Positions 16,780-25,651 of a DNA stretch of 64,000 nt are shown one piece after another. The DNA is taken from positions 1,364,001 through 1,428,000 of the forward strand of contig NZ_AP025506.1 of NCBI RefSeq assembly GCF_024347595.1. The letters are read 5' to 3'. Source of the stretch: Vibrio pomeroyi. GTDB taxonomy: Bacteria; Pseudomonadota; Gammaproteobacteria; Enterobacterales; Vibrionaceae. A model generated the notes under the pieces. That model did no database searches. It saw nothing but the letters and a program-made list of their open reading frames with translations, and was not told where the DNA came from. Positions within the stretch are counted from its first letter, which is position 1. Every line of letters begins with the position of its first letter. Made by a program: the position numbers and the translations under genes.

Positions 16780-18423
16780 CTATGCGTTGATTTGCGTAAC
16801 CAACTTGGTGATTTTACCCATCAAGTTAGGCGCTAGTTTAGAGATCTCGCGTTGTTCTTCAAGCACTGAAGAAAGAATCTCATTACCTGTTAGTGGGTTA
16901 GCTAACACGACGCGGAAAACAATGATTGGCTGGTGTGCCCAAGCCTCAGGGTTTAAGCGTGTTCGTGATACAAAAGATTTGCCGGTTTCACGCTGCTTCT
17001 TCTGAATAAACTTAGTCAGTTCGTTAAGCAACTCGTTCAACTGTACGCGTTGTTCAGGCTCCGCTTTAAGCAGCGCAGCTTTTACTGATTCAGGTACGTA
17101 GCGATAAGTCAGCAGGCAAAGTTCTGGCTCTGATACCAACTCAAAATCGCTTTGCTGTTTAATAAGGTCGGCAAAGTAACGTGCCTTATTGATGCTTTGG
17201 TCGATCAGCAGCTCATAACCTGGGCGGCTAATGATGTGCATAGCTGCATAAACCAACATCGCCATGCCTGAACGTGAACCTTCTAAAGTATGGCTGCCTA
17301 AGTCTTTAGAGCCTTTACGCAGGATGTATTGAGCGTGATGTTCAATCGCTGTCATCGCATCTGGCTTCTTAAACAGAACCATGCCTGCACCCATAGGGAT
17401 GTAAAGCTGTTTGTGCGCATCGATGGTGACGGAGTCAGCCAATTCGATACCATCAAGCAGGTGACGATGATTGTTAGACATCAAGGTCGCACCGCCCCAA
17501 GCCGCATCCACATGGAAGTGACAATCTGATTCTGCACACACCTCAGCTATATCTTTAAGTGGATCGATATTGCCAGTTTCGGTTGTGCCAGCCACGCCGA
17601 TCACGGCAAAAGGCTTAATCTTGTTCTGCTTTAGTTGCTCAATCTTAAGTCTTAGGTCGTCAGTGCAAATACGGTTGTCGTTATCCGTCTTAACCGATAC
17701 CAAACCTTCTTGGCCAATACCAAGCACATCTGCGGCTTTCTTAAGAGAGTAGTGACCACGTTCAGAGACTAAGATGGCAAGACCTTCATAGTCGTAGTGC
17801 TTCATGGCTTTGAATAAGCCTTCTTTTTCGACACCTTTGAACGAACCTTGTGCTTTCAGTGCATTGTTGCGTGCAACCCAAAGCGCCGTAATGTTTGCAA
17901 TGGTACCGCCAGAACAAAACGCACCCAAAGAGTGGTTAGCACTGTGCATCCAGCGAGAATAGAACTGGTCGTTATCTTGATAGATCAAGCGATGTAGCAT
18001 GCCCAGAACTTGGCGTTCTAGGGGAGTGAAAGCTTTGGAGGTCTCAATTTTTACTAGGTTCTGATTCAACGCAATCATGATTTTAGAAAGCGGCATCAGG
18101 AAGTACGGCAATGCAGACGTCATGTGACCAATAAAACTTGGCGAAGACGTATGTACCGAATGAGACACGAGCGAATCGAGGAGATGCTCAGTATGTTCAG
18201 AAACAAACTCAGGCTGCTCTGGGATATGAGCATTTGAAAAATCTTTCTCAATTTCACGCAGCGGCTTTTCTTCAGCCACAATATGTTCACGTAAGAATTG
18301 ATTCAGGTTTCGTGAAAGTTTGTCTTCAATTTGAGTGAGTGTTGAATCTGGGCCTTCCGGTACCGTGAAGATACGTAGAAGACTGTCGAAGCTAACATCT
18401 GCTGTTTTTTGTTCCGTAACCAT
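16780..18423 (-). CDS. panP: PLP-dependent aspartate 1-decarboxylase PanP
   Basis: A 547-residue group II PLP-dependent decarboxylase. The PLP lysine lies in SVTIDAHKQLYIPMGAGM, the cofactor-binding aspartate in CHFHVDAAWGGATLM, and the glycine loop in GAFCSGGTIANITALW. The length and N-terminus fit the Vibrio 'putative pyridoxal-dependent aspartate 1-decarboxylase' family. PanP was shown in Vibrio fischeri to supply beta-alanine for pantothenate synthesis in place of PanD. Older annotations call these glutamate decarboxylases, so substrate specificity is inferred from family. It appears to be a single-gene unit on the minus strand. Confidence 0.88.
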   Translation of the reverse strand: MVTEQKTADVSFDSLLRIFTVPEGPDSTLTQIEDKLSRNLNQFLREHIVAEEKPLREIEKDFSNAHIPEQPEFVSEHTEHLLDSLVSHSVHTSSPSFIGHMTSALPYFLMPLSKIMIALNQNLVKIETSKAFTPLERQVLGMLHRLIYQDNDQFYSRWMHSANHSLGAFCSGGTIANITALWVARNNALKAQGSFKGVEKEGLFKAMKHYDYEGLAILVSERGHYSLKKAADVLGIGQEGLVSVKTDNDNRICTDDLRLKIEQLKQNKIKPFAVIGVAGTTETGNIDPLKDIAEVCAESDCHFHVDAAWGGATLMSNNHRHLLDGIELADSVTIDAHKQLYIPMGAGMVLFKKPDAMTAIEHHAQYILRKGSKDLGSHTLEGSRSGMAMLVYAAMHIISRPGYELLIDQSINKARYFADLIKQQSDFELVSEPELCLLTYRYVPESVKAALLKAEPEQRVQLNELLNELTKFIQKKQRETGKSFVSRTRLNPEAWAHQPIIVFRVVLANPLTGNEILSSVLEEQREISKLAPNLMGKITKLVTQINA

Positions 18424-18541
18424 AGCAAGCGAGTTATTTTTCTAATATTGACGCGAGCGGGACAATCTAAACGAAAACGGGAACAATGTCCCGTCTTAAT
18501 TATGAAATCCAACTTCTCAAAAAAGCATATTAAATGAGTGG

Positions 18542-19069
18542 TTATTTACACTTAATCGCTTCAAGTTTAGCAATCGACTGGTTGTAGCGTTGAAGCGCTG
18601 TGTCGATTTGCTTAGGGTGGCTAAGCAGTTCTGCAAACGCTGAACGTAGCTCGTAGTTTTGAGCATGAGGCTTTGATTGACGGTCGTCGAACGTGGTTTT
18701 TGCTACTTTGCCTAGTTCGTCATCGCGCTGTGAAAGCGTCTTAATGTCGTGTTGCTCAAGCTGTAGCCAACCTTCAACAGGTTGCTCTGTTGCCACTTTG
18801 CTTGAGTCGTTGACTAAGTAGTAGTGAACGGCTGCACGATTTAGCTCAAAGTGGTGCTTACGACCTTCTAGGAACCACTCACTTACTTCGGTTAGTTCTG
18901 GGTATTGCTCAGACGTTAATGCCGCAAGGTCAGTATACCAACCTAAAGAAGCGTCGATGTACGCATCATATTTTTTTGCTTGGCACTGGTTTGTCTCAGA
19001 CATTGAATCTGCTGCAAAAGAGAAAGTAGAAGTTGTAGCTAGCAGTAATGCGACGCAAAGGCGTTTCAT
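18542..19069 (-). CDS. Hypothetical periplasmic protein
   Basis: A 175-residue protein with a clear signal peptide (MKRLCVALLLATTSTFSFAA, cleaved after SFA or nearby), so it is probably periplasmic. AAGGA stands at good distance before the ATG at 19069. The mature part is helical and polar, with two cysteines (CQAKKYDAY near the N-terminus and IKCK at the end) that could form a disulfide. I do not recognise a family or function. It lies between panP and lysO on the same strand with more than 100 bases on each side. Confidence 0.75.
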   Translation of the reverse strand: MKRLCVALLLATTSTFSFAADSMSETNQCQAKKYDAYIDASLGWYTDLAALTSEQYPELTEVSEWFLEGRKHHFELNRAAVHYYLVNDSSKVATEQPVEGWLQLEQHDIKTLSQRDDELGKVAKTTFDDRQSKPHAQNYELRSAFAELLSHPKQIDTALQRYNQSIAKLEAIKCK

Positions 19070-19243
19070 AGTGGTTCCTTTTGTAAGTTTATTCTTTTTA
19101 TAACTTTGTCGTTACAGGTTACCGTGATCGTTATTTGTTGAGCAATGACACTTAGTGTGTTTTTATTTCGGTAACTGTATCGGTGTCTTGGGCATTGGTA
19201 TTCGAGATGCATTCTAATCTAAAACAAACGCTATTCCTGCGAT

Positions 19244-20149
19244 CTAGTTAGCAAGAGATACAAAGAACAACATCAAAATAGGCACAAGCAGACTCAATAT
19301 AAAACCACTGACAATCGCGATAGGGACACATCGAACGCCACCTGTTGTTTGAATCACTGGCAAAGTGAAGTCCATTGCTGTCGCGCCTGCATAGCCAATA
19401 GAGGTGCATGGGTAACTGCGGATAAGCACTGGGATCAGCACTAATGCTACTAACTCTCTCAAAAGCTCTAGCATGAAAGAAGCTCCGCCATAAACGGGGC
19501 CGAACGCGTCACCCATTAAGATACCGGCGAGAGAGTACCAGCCAAAACCAGAAGACATAGCTAAAGCTTTGAACAGTGGAATATCAAGTAGGTAAGCCGC
19601 GATAACGCCGCCTAACATTGAGGTGATGATGATTGTCACCGCGATGACCATGCCGTGTTTATTGAGCAAAATCTGTCGAAGTGTTAAACCGCTATTACGC
19701 AGTTGAATGCCAATAAAGAACAGCAGCACAAACAGAATCCATTCACTTGCCGTATCTACCCAGTCAAGGCCGATAGGCAGCACTAGACCAGCAATAAGAC
19801 CAGAACCCACGACTAAAATCAGCTTGGCAGATTCCATCGCCATCGAAGAGAGGGGCAGCTTCTTTTTGCTACTGTCTGTTTTGAGTGGCAGTAACTTATC
19901 AATCGCAGGAAGCGCCATTAGATTACAGACGCTTAAGCAGACAAAGAAAGTGACGGTATAAAGAAGTATTGTCTGCAGGTTGCTGCCAAGGTTATCGAGC
20001 GCCGCTAAGCTAAGGCCCATTAAGGCGAGAATCACGTAGATTAAACGTGATGTTGAGCGGTTGATAAATTCGAGCGTTTGAGCGTTTGAAATAGAAAACA
20101 GATACCCCACGACCAGTGGAGCAAATATAAAGATCATCCCTGTAAACAT
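19244..20149 (-). CDS. lysO: LysO-family (DUF340) lysine exporter
   Basis: A 301-residue inner-membrane protein with about eight hydrophobic segments. The C-terminal DUF340 domain is marked by SSGFGWYSLAGILMGDAFGP, ELLRELVALVLIPVLIR and MDFTLPVIQTTGGVRCVPIA. E. coli LysO (YbjE) exports L-lysine and confers resistance to its toxic analogue. The length and motifs match. The ATG at 20149 has GGGGAAAG upstream. The gene begins 38 bases after the HDOD gene on the same strand, so the two may be co-transcribed. Confidence 0.9.
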   Translation of the reverse strand: MFTGMIFIFAPLVVGYLFSISNAQTLEFINRSTSRLIYVILALMGLSLAALDNLGSNLQTILLYTVTFFVCLSVCNLMALPAIDKLLPLKTDSSKKKLPLSSMAMESAKLILVVGSGLIAGLVLPIGLDWVDTASEWILFVLLFFIGIQLRNSGLTLRQILLNKHGMVIAVTIIITSMLGGVIAAYLLDIPLFKALAMSSGFGWYSLAGILMGDAFGPVYGGASFMLELLRELVALVLIPVLIRSYPCTSIGYAGATAMDFTLPVIQTTGGVRCVPIAIVSGFILSLLVPILMLFFVSLAN

Positions 20150-20187
20150 GCTTTCCCCATTGCATTTACTTCATATATAACGGTGAC

Positions 20188-21108
20188 TTAGAAGCCGCTA
20201 GCGTTGATAACGTCGTTTAGCTTTGCATTAAAATCATGTTTACTCAAGTTGCTTAACTTATAAAGCACTTCTGCACCCGTCACGTTTAGTTCAACTTCGT
20301 GATCGTCGATGTTCTCGTCCTTGTTTCTGAACATCAATAGGTGGTTAGCGATTCGTGCAATATCTAAGTAAGACACTTCACGTTCTTCTTGTTTGTTGAT
20401 GGTGTTGCTGCACACGTCAATGAAGTCGCTGTCGAAACCCCAGCGGTCAAGAACCAACTTACTGGTTGCAGAACATTGGCCTTGGAAGATCTGCAAAGCA
20501 ATGTCGTGATCTAGGTAGTTGCCGTTTTCGAGATAGAGGTGGTATTCGCTAACCAAACAGAACAAGCCGATGTCAGCGAGTAGTCCTACAAGCAATGACT
20601 TTTCATGTTCTAGGTAGCGGTATTCAAGAGGGGAGAGCTCTTTGAAACCGTTGGTCACCAAGACCATAGTGGCACCCAGCTCTTTGGATACAGAAGCGCT
20701 CTGAACCAACAGTTGATTACACTCTTTGCTCAGATTAACGGAATGCTTGAGCTGTTCAATTGCTTGAGCTGTAACGATGTCACGCACACGTAATATGCCA
20801 AGACGCGATACCGCCGTCATAATATCGACACACGTAATGTTGCGTCGGTTAAAGACCACGGAATTTGCAACACGAATCACGATAGCTGTTAAGCCAGGGT
20901 CTTCGAGTAAGCACTCGGCAACTTCGGCAATCCCTGTGGATTCAAGGGTACACAGCTTTTGAATTTTCAGTACAACGTTGGGGATAGGAGGAAGTGTTAT
21001 TTTTCCCGCTGAGATAGAATGTCCAACCAGTTGGGCAAACTCTGATTCTAGACCCTTTAAGAGAAGAGCCTTATTTTGTGGTAGCCAGAAAAACGATAAA
21101 TGATTCAT
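20188..21108 (-). CDS. HDOD-domain signalling protein
   Basis: A 306-residue cytoplasmic protein with an HDOD domain (about residues 35-240). ITLPPIPNVVLKIQKLC and DPGLTAIVIRVANSVVFNRR are typical, with LLADIGLFCLVSEYHLYL in the degenerate HD part. HDOD proteins lack phosphohydrolase activity and act as regulatory scaffolds in c-di-GMP, stress or motility circuits. ATG 21108 (MNHLSFFWLPQNK) is preferred; the frame extends to 21216 but without homologous or start-site support. lysO follows closely on the same strand. The partner is unknown. Confidence 0.85.
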   Translation of the reverse strand: MNHLSFFWLPQNKALLLKGLESEFAQLVGHSISAGKITLPPIPNVVLKIQKLCTLESTGIAEVAECLLEDPGLTAIVIRVANSVVFNRRNITCVDIMTAVSRLGILRVRDIVTAQAIEQLKHSVNLSKECNQLLVQSASVSKELGATMVLVTNGFKELSPLEYRYLEHEKSLLVGLLADIGLFCLVSEYHLYLENGNYLDHDIALQIFQGQCSATSKLVLDRWGFDSDFIDVCSNTINKQEEREVSYLDIARIANHLLMFRNKDENIDDHEVELNVTGAEVLYKLSNLSKHDFNAKLNDVINASGF

Positions 21109-21249
21109 ATAAAAAGTAAAAACATGTATGTCCTGCCATTTTACAAGCCGCGATGCTGCGAGGCAATACTCATCGGACAACATAAGCTTTAATAATTTGA
21201 ACGGGTGTATCACCAAGCGTCAAAATTCAATCATAGTTTGATACTTTAC

Positions 21250-21265
21250 TGTGATGTCAATCATG
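21250..21265. promoter_or_regulatory. Weak candidate CRP site upstream of tfoX
   Basis: TGTGATGTCAATCATG keeps one perfect TGTGA half and a partial second half. CRP control of competence genes is known in Vibrio, but this match alone is weak. Confidence 0.25.
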
Positions 21266-21425
21266 AAAAACCGGAATACACAATTGATTGATGTGAACTA
21301 AGTCCAGACTTATTTTTCTTTTCGAAGTATCATTTATTTAAAGGTGAAAAACGCAATCATAATATTCACCTAAAGAATAAAAAAATAGATTTAAAATTTT
21401 TCGCATAAAAAGCTGCTTGTCTGGT

Positions 21426-21459
21426 GATCAACCTAATCGGGGTAATTTGATTAAGGATC
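21426..21459 (+). promoter_or_regulatory. tfoX 5' leader hairpin covering the ribosome binding site
   Basis: GAT-CC-TAATC (21426-21438) can pair with GATTA-GG-ATC (21449-21459) around the loop GGGGTAATTT. The right arm contains the AAGGA ribosome binding site of tfoX (ATG 21467). Such a translation-blocking stem is the known target that the chitin-induced sRNA TfoR opens in V. cholerae; its presence here is an inference from sequence folding by eye. Confidence 0.55.
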
Positions 21460-21466
21460 AACGGAT

Positions 21467-22048
21467 ATGACCGAGACAGCATTTATTAATTACGTGAATC
21501 AATTTGGTGAGCATCAAAAACGTTCTATGTTTGGAGGTATTGGCCTCTTTCAAAATGACGCTATGTTCGCTTTATTGAGTGAAGGTTGTTTATTCATTAG
21601 AGGTGGAAAGTCATTAGATAAAAAACTGACCGATCTTGATTGTGAAAAGTATCGTCATGTGAAAAAACAGACAACAGCAACCGTAAATTACTACGATATT
21701 ACTGACTTGTTTACATGCGAACATCCTGAATTGGATAGCATTATTCGTACTTCAATCGATAATTCAATTCAGCAACGCAGCTTCAAGAAATCATCAGCAA
21801 GCCGTAGATTAAGAGATCTGCCAAACATGCAGCTTACACTAGAGCGCATGGTTAAGAAGGCTGGTGTGGATGATGTATCAATGTTTATGCAGTTGGGCGC
21901 GCCTGAAGTGTTTAATAAGGTTCGCAAAGCGTACGGAAACGATGTTGACCTAAAACTACTTTGGAAATTTGCGGGCGCGATTGATGGTATTCACTGGAAA
22001 CTATTACAAGAGCCACGCAAGCAGCAATTATTAAAGAGCTGCCACTAA
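21467..22048 (+). CDS. tfoX: Competence regulator TfoX (Sxy family)
   Basis: A 193-residue Sxy/TfoX protein, the main regulator of chitin-induced natural transformation in Vibrio. The N-terminal TfoX domain (about residues 5-95) has the hallmark RSMFGGIGLF and DAMFALLSEGCLFIRGGK. The C-terminal TfoX_C domain (about 110-190) has LRDLPNMQLTLERMVKKAGV and LLWKFAGAIDGIHWKLL. Vibrios also carry the paralogue TfoY, whose gene follows a c-di-GMP riboswitch; none is seen here, and the gene order fits TfoX. Translation is probably controlled by the leader hairpin. A terminator follows. Confidence 0.92.
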   Translation: MTETAFINYVNQFGEHQKRSMFGGIGLFQNDAMFALLSEGCLFIRGGKSLDKKLTDLDCEKYRHVKKQTTATVNYYDITDLFTCEHPELDSIIRTSIDNSIQQRSFKKSSASRRLRDLPNMQLTLERMVKKAGVDDVSMFMQLGAPEVFNKVRKAYGNDVDLKLLWKFAGAIDGIHWKLLQEPRKQQLLKSCH

Positions 22049-22089
22049 AGAAGTCTTCCTTATATGCTTAAGATCACTGTTAATAAATA

Positions 22090-22118
22090 AAAACCGAGGA
22101 ATGTCCTCGGTTTTTTTG
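22090..22118. terminator. Terminator after tfoX
   Basis: AAACCGAGGA and TCCTCGGTTT pair around a short loop, followed by a T-run; the A-run on the left could also serve the convergent minus-strand gene. Confidence 0.85.
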
Positions 22119-22194
22119 TTTCTGTCTTAGTCGCATTTCTTAAAAGATTAAGTATGAAAAGACTAAGTGCTCATGGGAGCTGCCTCGTTAAGTC

Positions 22195-22737
22195 TTAGAA
22201 CTTGAAACGAGTAGTGAACATTAGCTGGTCACCGTAGAAGTCGTTGATACGAGCTTCAGCACCGATAGAGAATAGCTCTGTAGAGTGGAAACGTGCGTAA
22301 ACAGAACCTGTCCAATCATCGTTATCATCGATAGAAACGTAACCACCTTTACCACCAACTTCTAGTTGTGGACCAAGCCATTGGCGAACACCAACGTTGA
22401 TTTCCATACCGATATCAGTAGAGCTTGAGTTTTCAGGTTGAACGATGCGCGCTAGCATTTCACCTGTTAGATCAGCCCAGTTGTTGATTGGAGCGTGGAA
22501 ACCAAGACCTACAGCAGAGTCGTAATCGCCTTCAAATTCTGAATCGATACGCGCTACAGCGTGAGCATTCGGGTGGATTGACTTACTGAACGCACCACCA
22601 AATGTAACTGGGCTAGCACCGATACGTGCTTCGAAGTAATCGTAGCTGAAGTTGCTCATTACTTGTGGTTGTTCATCGACAGCTAGCGCTTGACTAGAAG
22701 CCAATAGCATAGCGGTAGTAAGTAGTATTTTGCGCAT
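22195..22737 (-). CDS. Hypothetical outer-membrane beta-barrel protein
   Basis: A 180-residue protein with signal peptide MRKILLTTAMLLASSQALAV and a mature part of alternating-hydrophobic strands rich in aromatic and glycine residues (GGAFSKSIHPNAHAVARID, VGVRQWLGPQLEVGGKGGY). It ends in phenylalanine (MFTTRFKF), as BAM-assembled barrels do. The size suits an eight-stranded barrel. I do not recognise a specific family or function. It is monocistronic, between tfoX and the two-component pair. Confidence 0.78.
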   Translation of the reverse strand: MRKILLTTAMLLASSQALAVDEQPQVMSNFSYDYFEARIGASPVTFGGAFSKSIHPNAHAVARIDSEFEGDYDSAVGLGFHAPINNWADLTGEMLARIVQPENSSSTDIGMEINVGVRQWLGPQLEVGGKGGYVSIDDNDDWTGSVYARFHSTELFSIGAEARINDFYGDQLMFTTRFKF

Positions 22738-23034
22738 AACGACCGTAAACCTTTATTAGTGTTAATTCCTTTGGTTTGAGAAAAATCAGGCAAACCATAA
22801 ACATTGAGACAGTTTAATCTAACTCACGGAAAAGTAATCCATTAAAATGTAAATCCTTACTCATTTAGTTAAAAAATAAGCAAATTAAGGATCAGTCTGT
22901 AACGGAGATCTCATGTTTTACGCTGAATAAGAAAAAGAGGCGAGCGAATTATCCAAAATTTATATGTATTCGATCGGTTCTTATATCGGATACCGCTTTT
23001 CTCACTGCCTATTAAACGCTACTCATCGTTAGCG

Positions 23035-23532
23035 CTATTCCCCGAAGCTTGTTCGTTTGTCTGCCATCGAAGTAAGGATGCGTTCGGTGTCTAAAATGGC
23101 CGTCCAGTTAAGTAGTTGTTTGTCGTTGGCAATAACATAGTCAGTCAGCTGCTGAGTAATGGTGTCTCTGAGTTGATCGCCTTGCCAAGGTTTGGAGATA
23201 TAGAAATCGAGAGCTGCGTTGTTAATGGCGGTGACCGTATCTTCCAAGCCAGCTTGTCCTGTGAGCAACAGCTTGCGTGTTGGCTTAGTCGAGTCTTGTT
23301 GATTAAGTTCGATAAGAAAATCGATGCCGGTTTTTTCTGGCATGATGTGGTCACACAAGATCAAAGCGAGCTTGATACCATCTTGTCCCATTTCTTTAAT
23401 CACTTGATTGGCTTCATCGACCGATTCAGCCCCTTCAACGATAAAGTTTTCTTCAAATACCGCTAAATCTTGAAGCACACTGTTGAGAACTTCAGGTTCA
23501 TCATCGACACATAAAATTAGGTACTTATTCAT
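23035..23532 (-). CDS. Stand-alone response regulator
   Basis: A 165-residue protein made of one receiver domain plus a short C-terminal tail without an output domain. The phosphorylation site is complete: CVDDEPEVL (acidic pair), LILCDHIMPEKTGIDFLI (phospho-accepting Asp), LLTGQAG (Thr) and YISKPW (Lys). Its start overlaps the stop of the hybrid kinase by eight bases, so the two are translationally coupled and likely partners. The tail (after about residue 130) may bind a further target. No output gene is adjacent. Confidence 0.9.
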   Translation of the reverse strand: MNKYLILCVDDEPEVLNSVLQDLAVFEENFIVEGAESVDEANQVIKEMGQDGIKLALILCDHIMPEKTGIDFLIELNQQDSTKPTRKLLLTGQAGLEDTVTAINNAALDFYISKPWQGDQLRDTITQQLTDYVIANDKQLLNWTAILDTERILTSMADKRTSFGE

Positions 23533-25468
23533 GAGGTGCTCCTTCTTGTTTGAATGGAAGCCATACTTGCATGTTAGTATGGCTGCCTACCTCAGACTCC
23601 ACCAAAATAAACCCTTGATGAGCCGAAACGATTTGTTGAGAAATGGACAACCCAATTCCTAAACCAAAGTTGCCTTCTTTTTTGGTGGTGAAGTTTGGAT
23701 TGAAAATAGTGTTGATGTCTTCTTTGGCGATACCATGGCCGGTGTCCGATATTTGCACCACCAGAAAAGCGTCTTCACCTTTAGTTTCTTGAGACGTGGT
23801 GATAGAGACTTTGCCTCGCACCGAAAGAGCATCAAGTGCATTAGAGAGAAGGTTGGTCCACACCTGTTGCAGCGCAAGTGACTGGCACAACAAAGGCGGT
23901 AAATCGGTGTCGTAGTGCTTTTCGAGTCGGTGATGCTTCAGTCTGTTTTCAAAGATCACTAAGGTATCTTCAAGCCCTTCATGGATATCCGCATAGTGAC
24001 GCACTTCTTCATCTTCTCGGGCATAGCTTTTTAGGCTTTTGACCATATCGGCAATACGTTTGCTGCACACTTTGATTGAGCGGATAGAGTTCCCGACATA
24101 ATGATAATGCTCTAAGTCGTTGAGTAGCTCTTTGCCTGCGACAGGGGAGTCTTTTAAGGTATCTAAGACAGCAGCGTCTTGGCTTAAGTTGAGCCTCACT
24201 GCTTTTTTGGCCAGAGCACGATCATCGATGGTCGATGTGAGGTGTTTGACTAGCTGTCTTTCCTGCGCTGTGGATAATGGTTTCGCTAATTTTGAATGCG
24301 CTAATACGTCAGTCCCTTTGTTTGATTCAGGGAGTGACGAGTTCTCAAGTATCTGGTCTAGATGTTCAGATAGAGTTTCAATACTGCGCAATATAGCTGC
24401 AATCGGATTATTCAGTTCGTGAGCAACGCCTGCTACCAGTTGACCCAACATCGCCATCTTTTCTTTTTCGATCAATTGCTGGTGGGCAGATTCCAGTGAC
24501 TCGAGGGTTTGCTGTAGCTTGATCTTATTGGTGATGCTTCGCTGTAATCGTCGATTGAAGTGACGCAGCAATAGATTGGTAAATAGAGGAAGTAGGGTAT
24601 TGTTGGAATGCATTACCTGGGCAAAGCTGTCTTTATCAAGCTTAATCACTCGCGTTTGGGTAAGAGTTATTCCAGTAGAGAACGAAGGTTCGCCTGTCAC
24701 AAATGACATCCCGCCAACAATGTTCCCTTTTGAGTGGCGGACTACCTCTCTCTGTTGTCCCAATTCATCCTTTTTGTAGAGAGCCACTTCGCCTTCGATG
24801 ATTAACCATAGGAAGCGATTGTCTTCACCTTCAACCGTTAATAAGTGTTCTGGTGAGTAATCACGAATCGCTTTAGATTTGTCATCTTTAGAGAAGACCT
24901 CCTGCAATGCACTAACGACACGCTCGGCAAGGGCATTATCAGAAAGCTGGTGGTAGTCATGAATGAATCCAGATTGAAACGATTGAATCTTTTGTTCGAT
25001 GTGTGCTCTGAGTAAACGCTGCTGGTCGAGTGCGTCGCTGTAAGACAACAGATTTTCAGAGTCATATTGAATAACAAAAGACGTCAGCTCTTTTTGTGCT
25101 GACTTGAAGAGCACCTGATCTTGAACCGGTTTGGTTAAGCAATGGTTGAGCCTACCTTCGTTTACTGCCGTCAGGATCGATTGAATGTCTGACGAGGCGC
25201 TGACCAAGATGGTTCTAGCAGTATTACTATGAGGAAGCTGTTCAAGTTCAATCAGAAACTGTACGCCATTAAACTCAGAATGATGATGAGTGATCACCAA
25301 GGCAACGGTCTGGTGATGATCATGGATATCTTCTAATGCGTGGTGCGCGTCTTCTATGTTCTCGGCAGTATAAATGTCGAATACACAAGATAACGGAGCA
25401 AGCTCCGATCGTATTCTTTCAATGCTAACCGGATTATTGTCCAAACAAATAACAGCGTATTGATTCAC
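23525..25468 (-). CDS. Hybrid sensor kinase: degenerate receiver, cNMP-binding domain, histidine kinase
   Basis: A 647-residue cytoplasmic protein. Residues 1-125 resemble a receiver domain, but the phospho-accepting Asp is replaced (LVITHHHSEFNGVQF against LILCDHIMPEKTG in the neighbour) and the acidic pair is DN; the Lys of LTKPV is kept. A cyclic-nucleotide-binding-type domain follows at about 195-300 (GNIVGGMSFVTGEPSFSTG). Then come the dimerisation/His box (MLGQLVAGVAHELNNPIAAI) and a HATPase domain with VWTNLLSNALDAL, DTGHGIA and GLGIGLS. The start is GTG 25468 with AAGG upstream. It lacks membrane segments, so it senses an internal signal. The downstream response regulator is the obvious phosphate acceptor. 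Confidence 0.88.
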   Translation of the reverse strand: MNQYAVICLDNNPVSIERIRSELAPLSCVFDIYTAENIEDAHHALEDIHDHHQTVALVITHHHSEFNGVQFLIELEQLPHSNTARTILVSASSDIQSILTAVNEGRLNHCLTKPVQDQVLFKSAQKELTSFVIQYDSENLLSYSDALDQQRLLRAHIEQKIQSFQSGFIHDYHQLSDNALAERVVSALQEVFSKDDKSKAIRDYSPEHLLTVEGEDNRFLWLIIEGEVALYKKDELGQQREVVRHSKGNIVGGMSFVTGEPSFSTGITLTQTRVIKLDKDSFAQVMHSNNTLLPLFTNLLLRHFNRRLQRSITNKIKLQQTLESLESAHQQLIEKEKMAMLGQLVAGVAHELNNPIAAILRSIETLSEHLDQILENSSLPESNKGTDVLAHSKLAKPLSTAQERQLVKHLTSTIDDRALAKKAVRLNLSQDAAVLDTLKDSPVAGKELLNDLEHYHYVGNSIRSIKVCSKRIADMVKSLKSYAREDEEVRHYADIHEGLEDTLVIFENRLKHHRLEKHYDTDLPPLLCQSLALQQVWTNLLSNALDALSVRGKVSITTSQETKGEDAFLVVQISDTGHGIAKEDINTIFNPNFTTKKEGNFGLGIGLSISQQIVSAHQGFILVESEVGSHTNMQVWLPFKQEGAPHE

Positions 25469-25651
25469 GGCTTTACCTTAGTAGTAGCGACGCTTCTAGC
25501 CTATCAAGAAGTCTTCAATAAGGATGAGAGCTAGCCGTTAATTTGTTGAGGGAATTGAAGTATCGAGCAATAGACTGATTTAACTCAATGTTTCTTGTTT
25601 GCGACTGATGGGTTAGACTAAAAAAAACAGACACGTGTAGAAAGAGAACTC

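Noticed and set aside
21217..21466. Possible c-di-GMP (GEMM) riboswitch upstream of the Sxy-family gene, as for tfoY
   Set aside because: None of the GEMM core motifs is present; gene order and leader fit tfoX instead.
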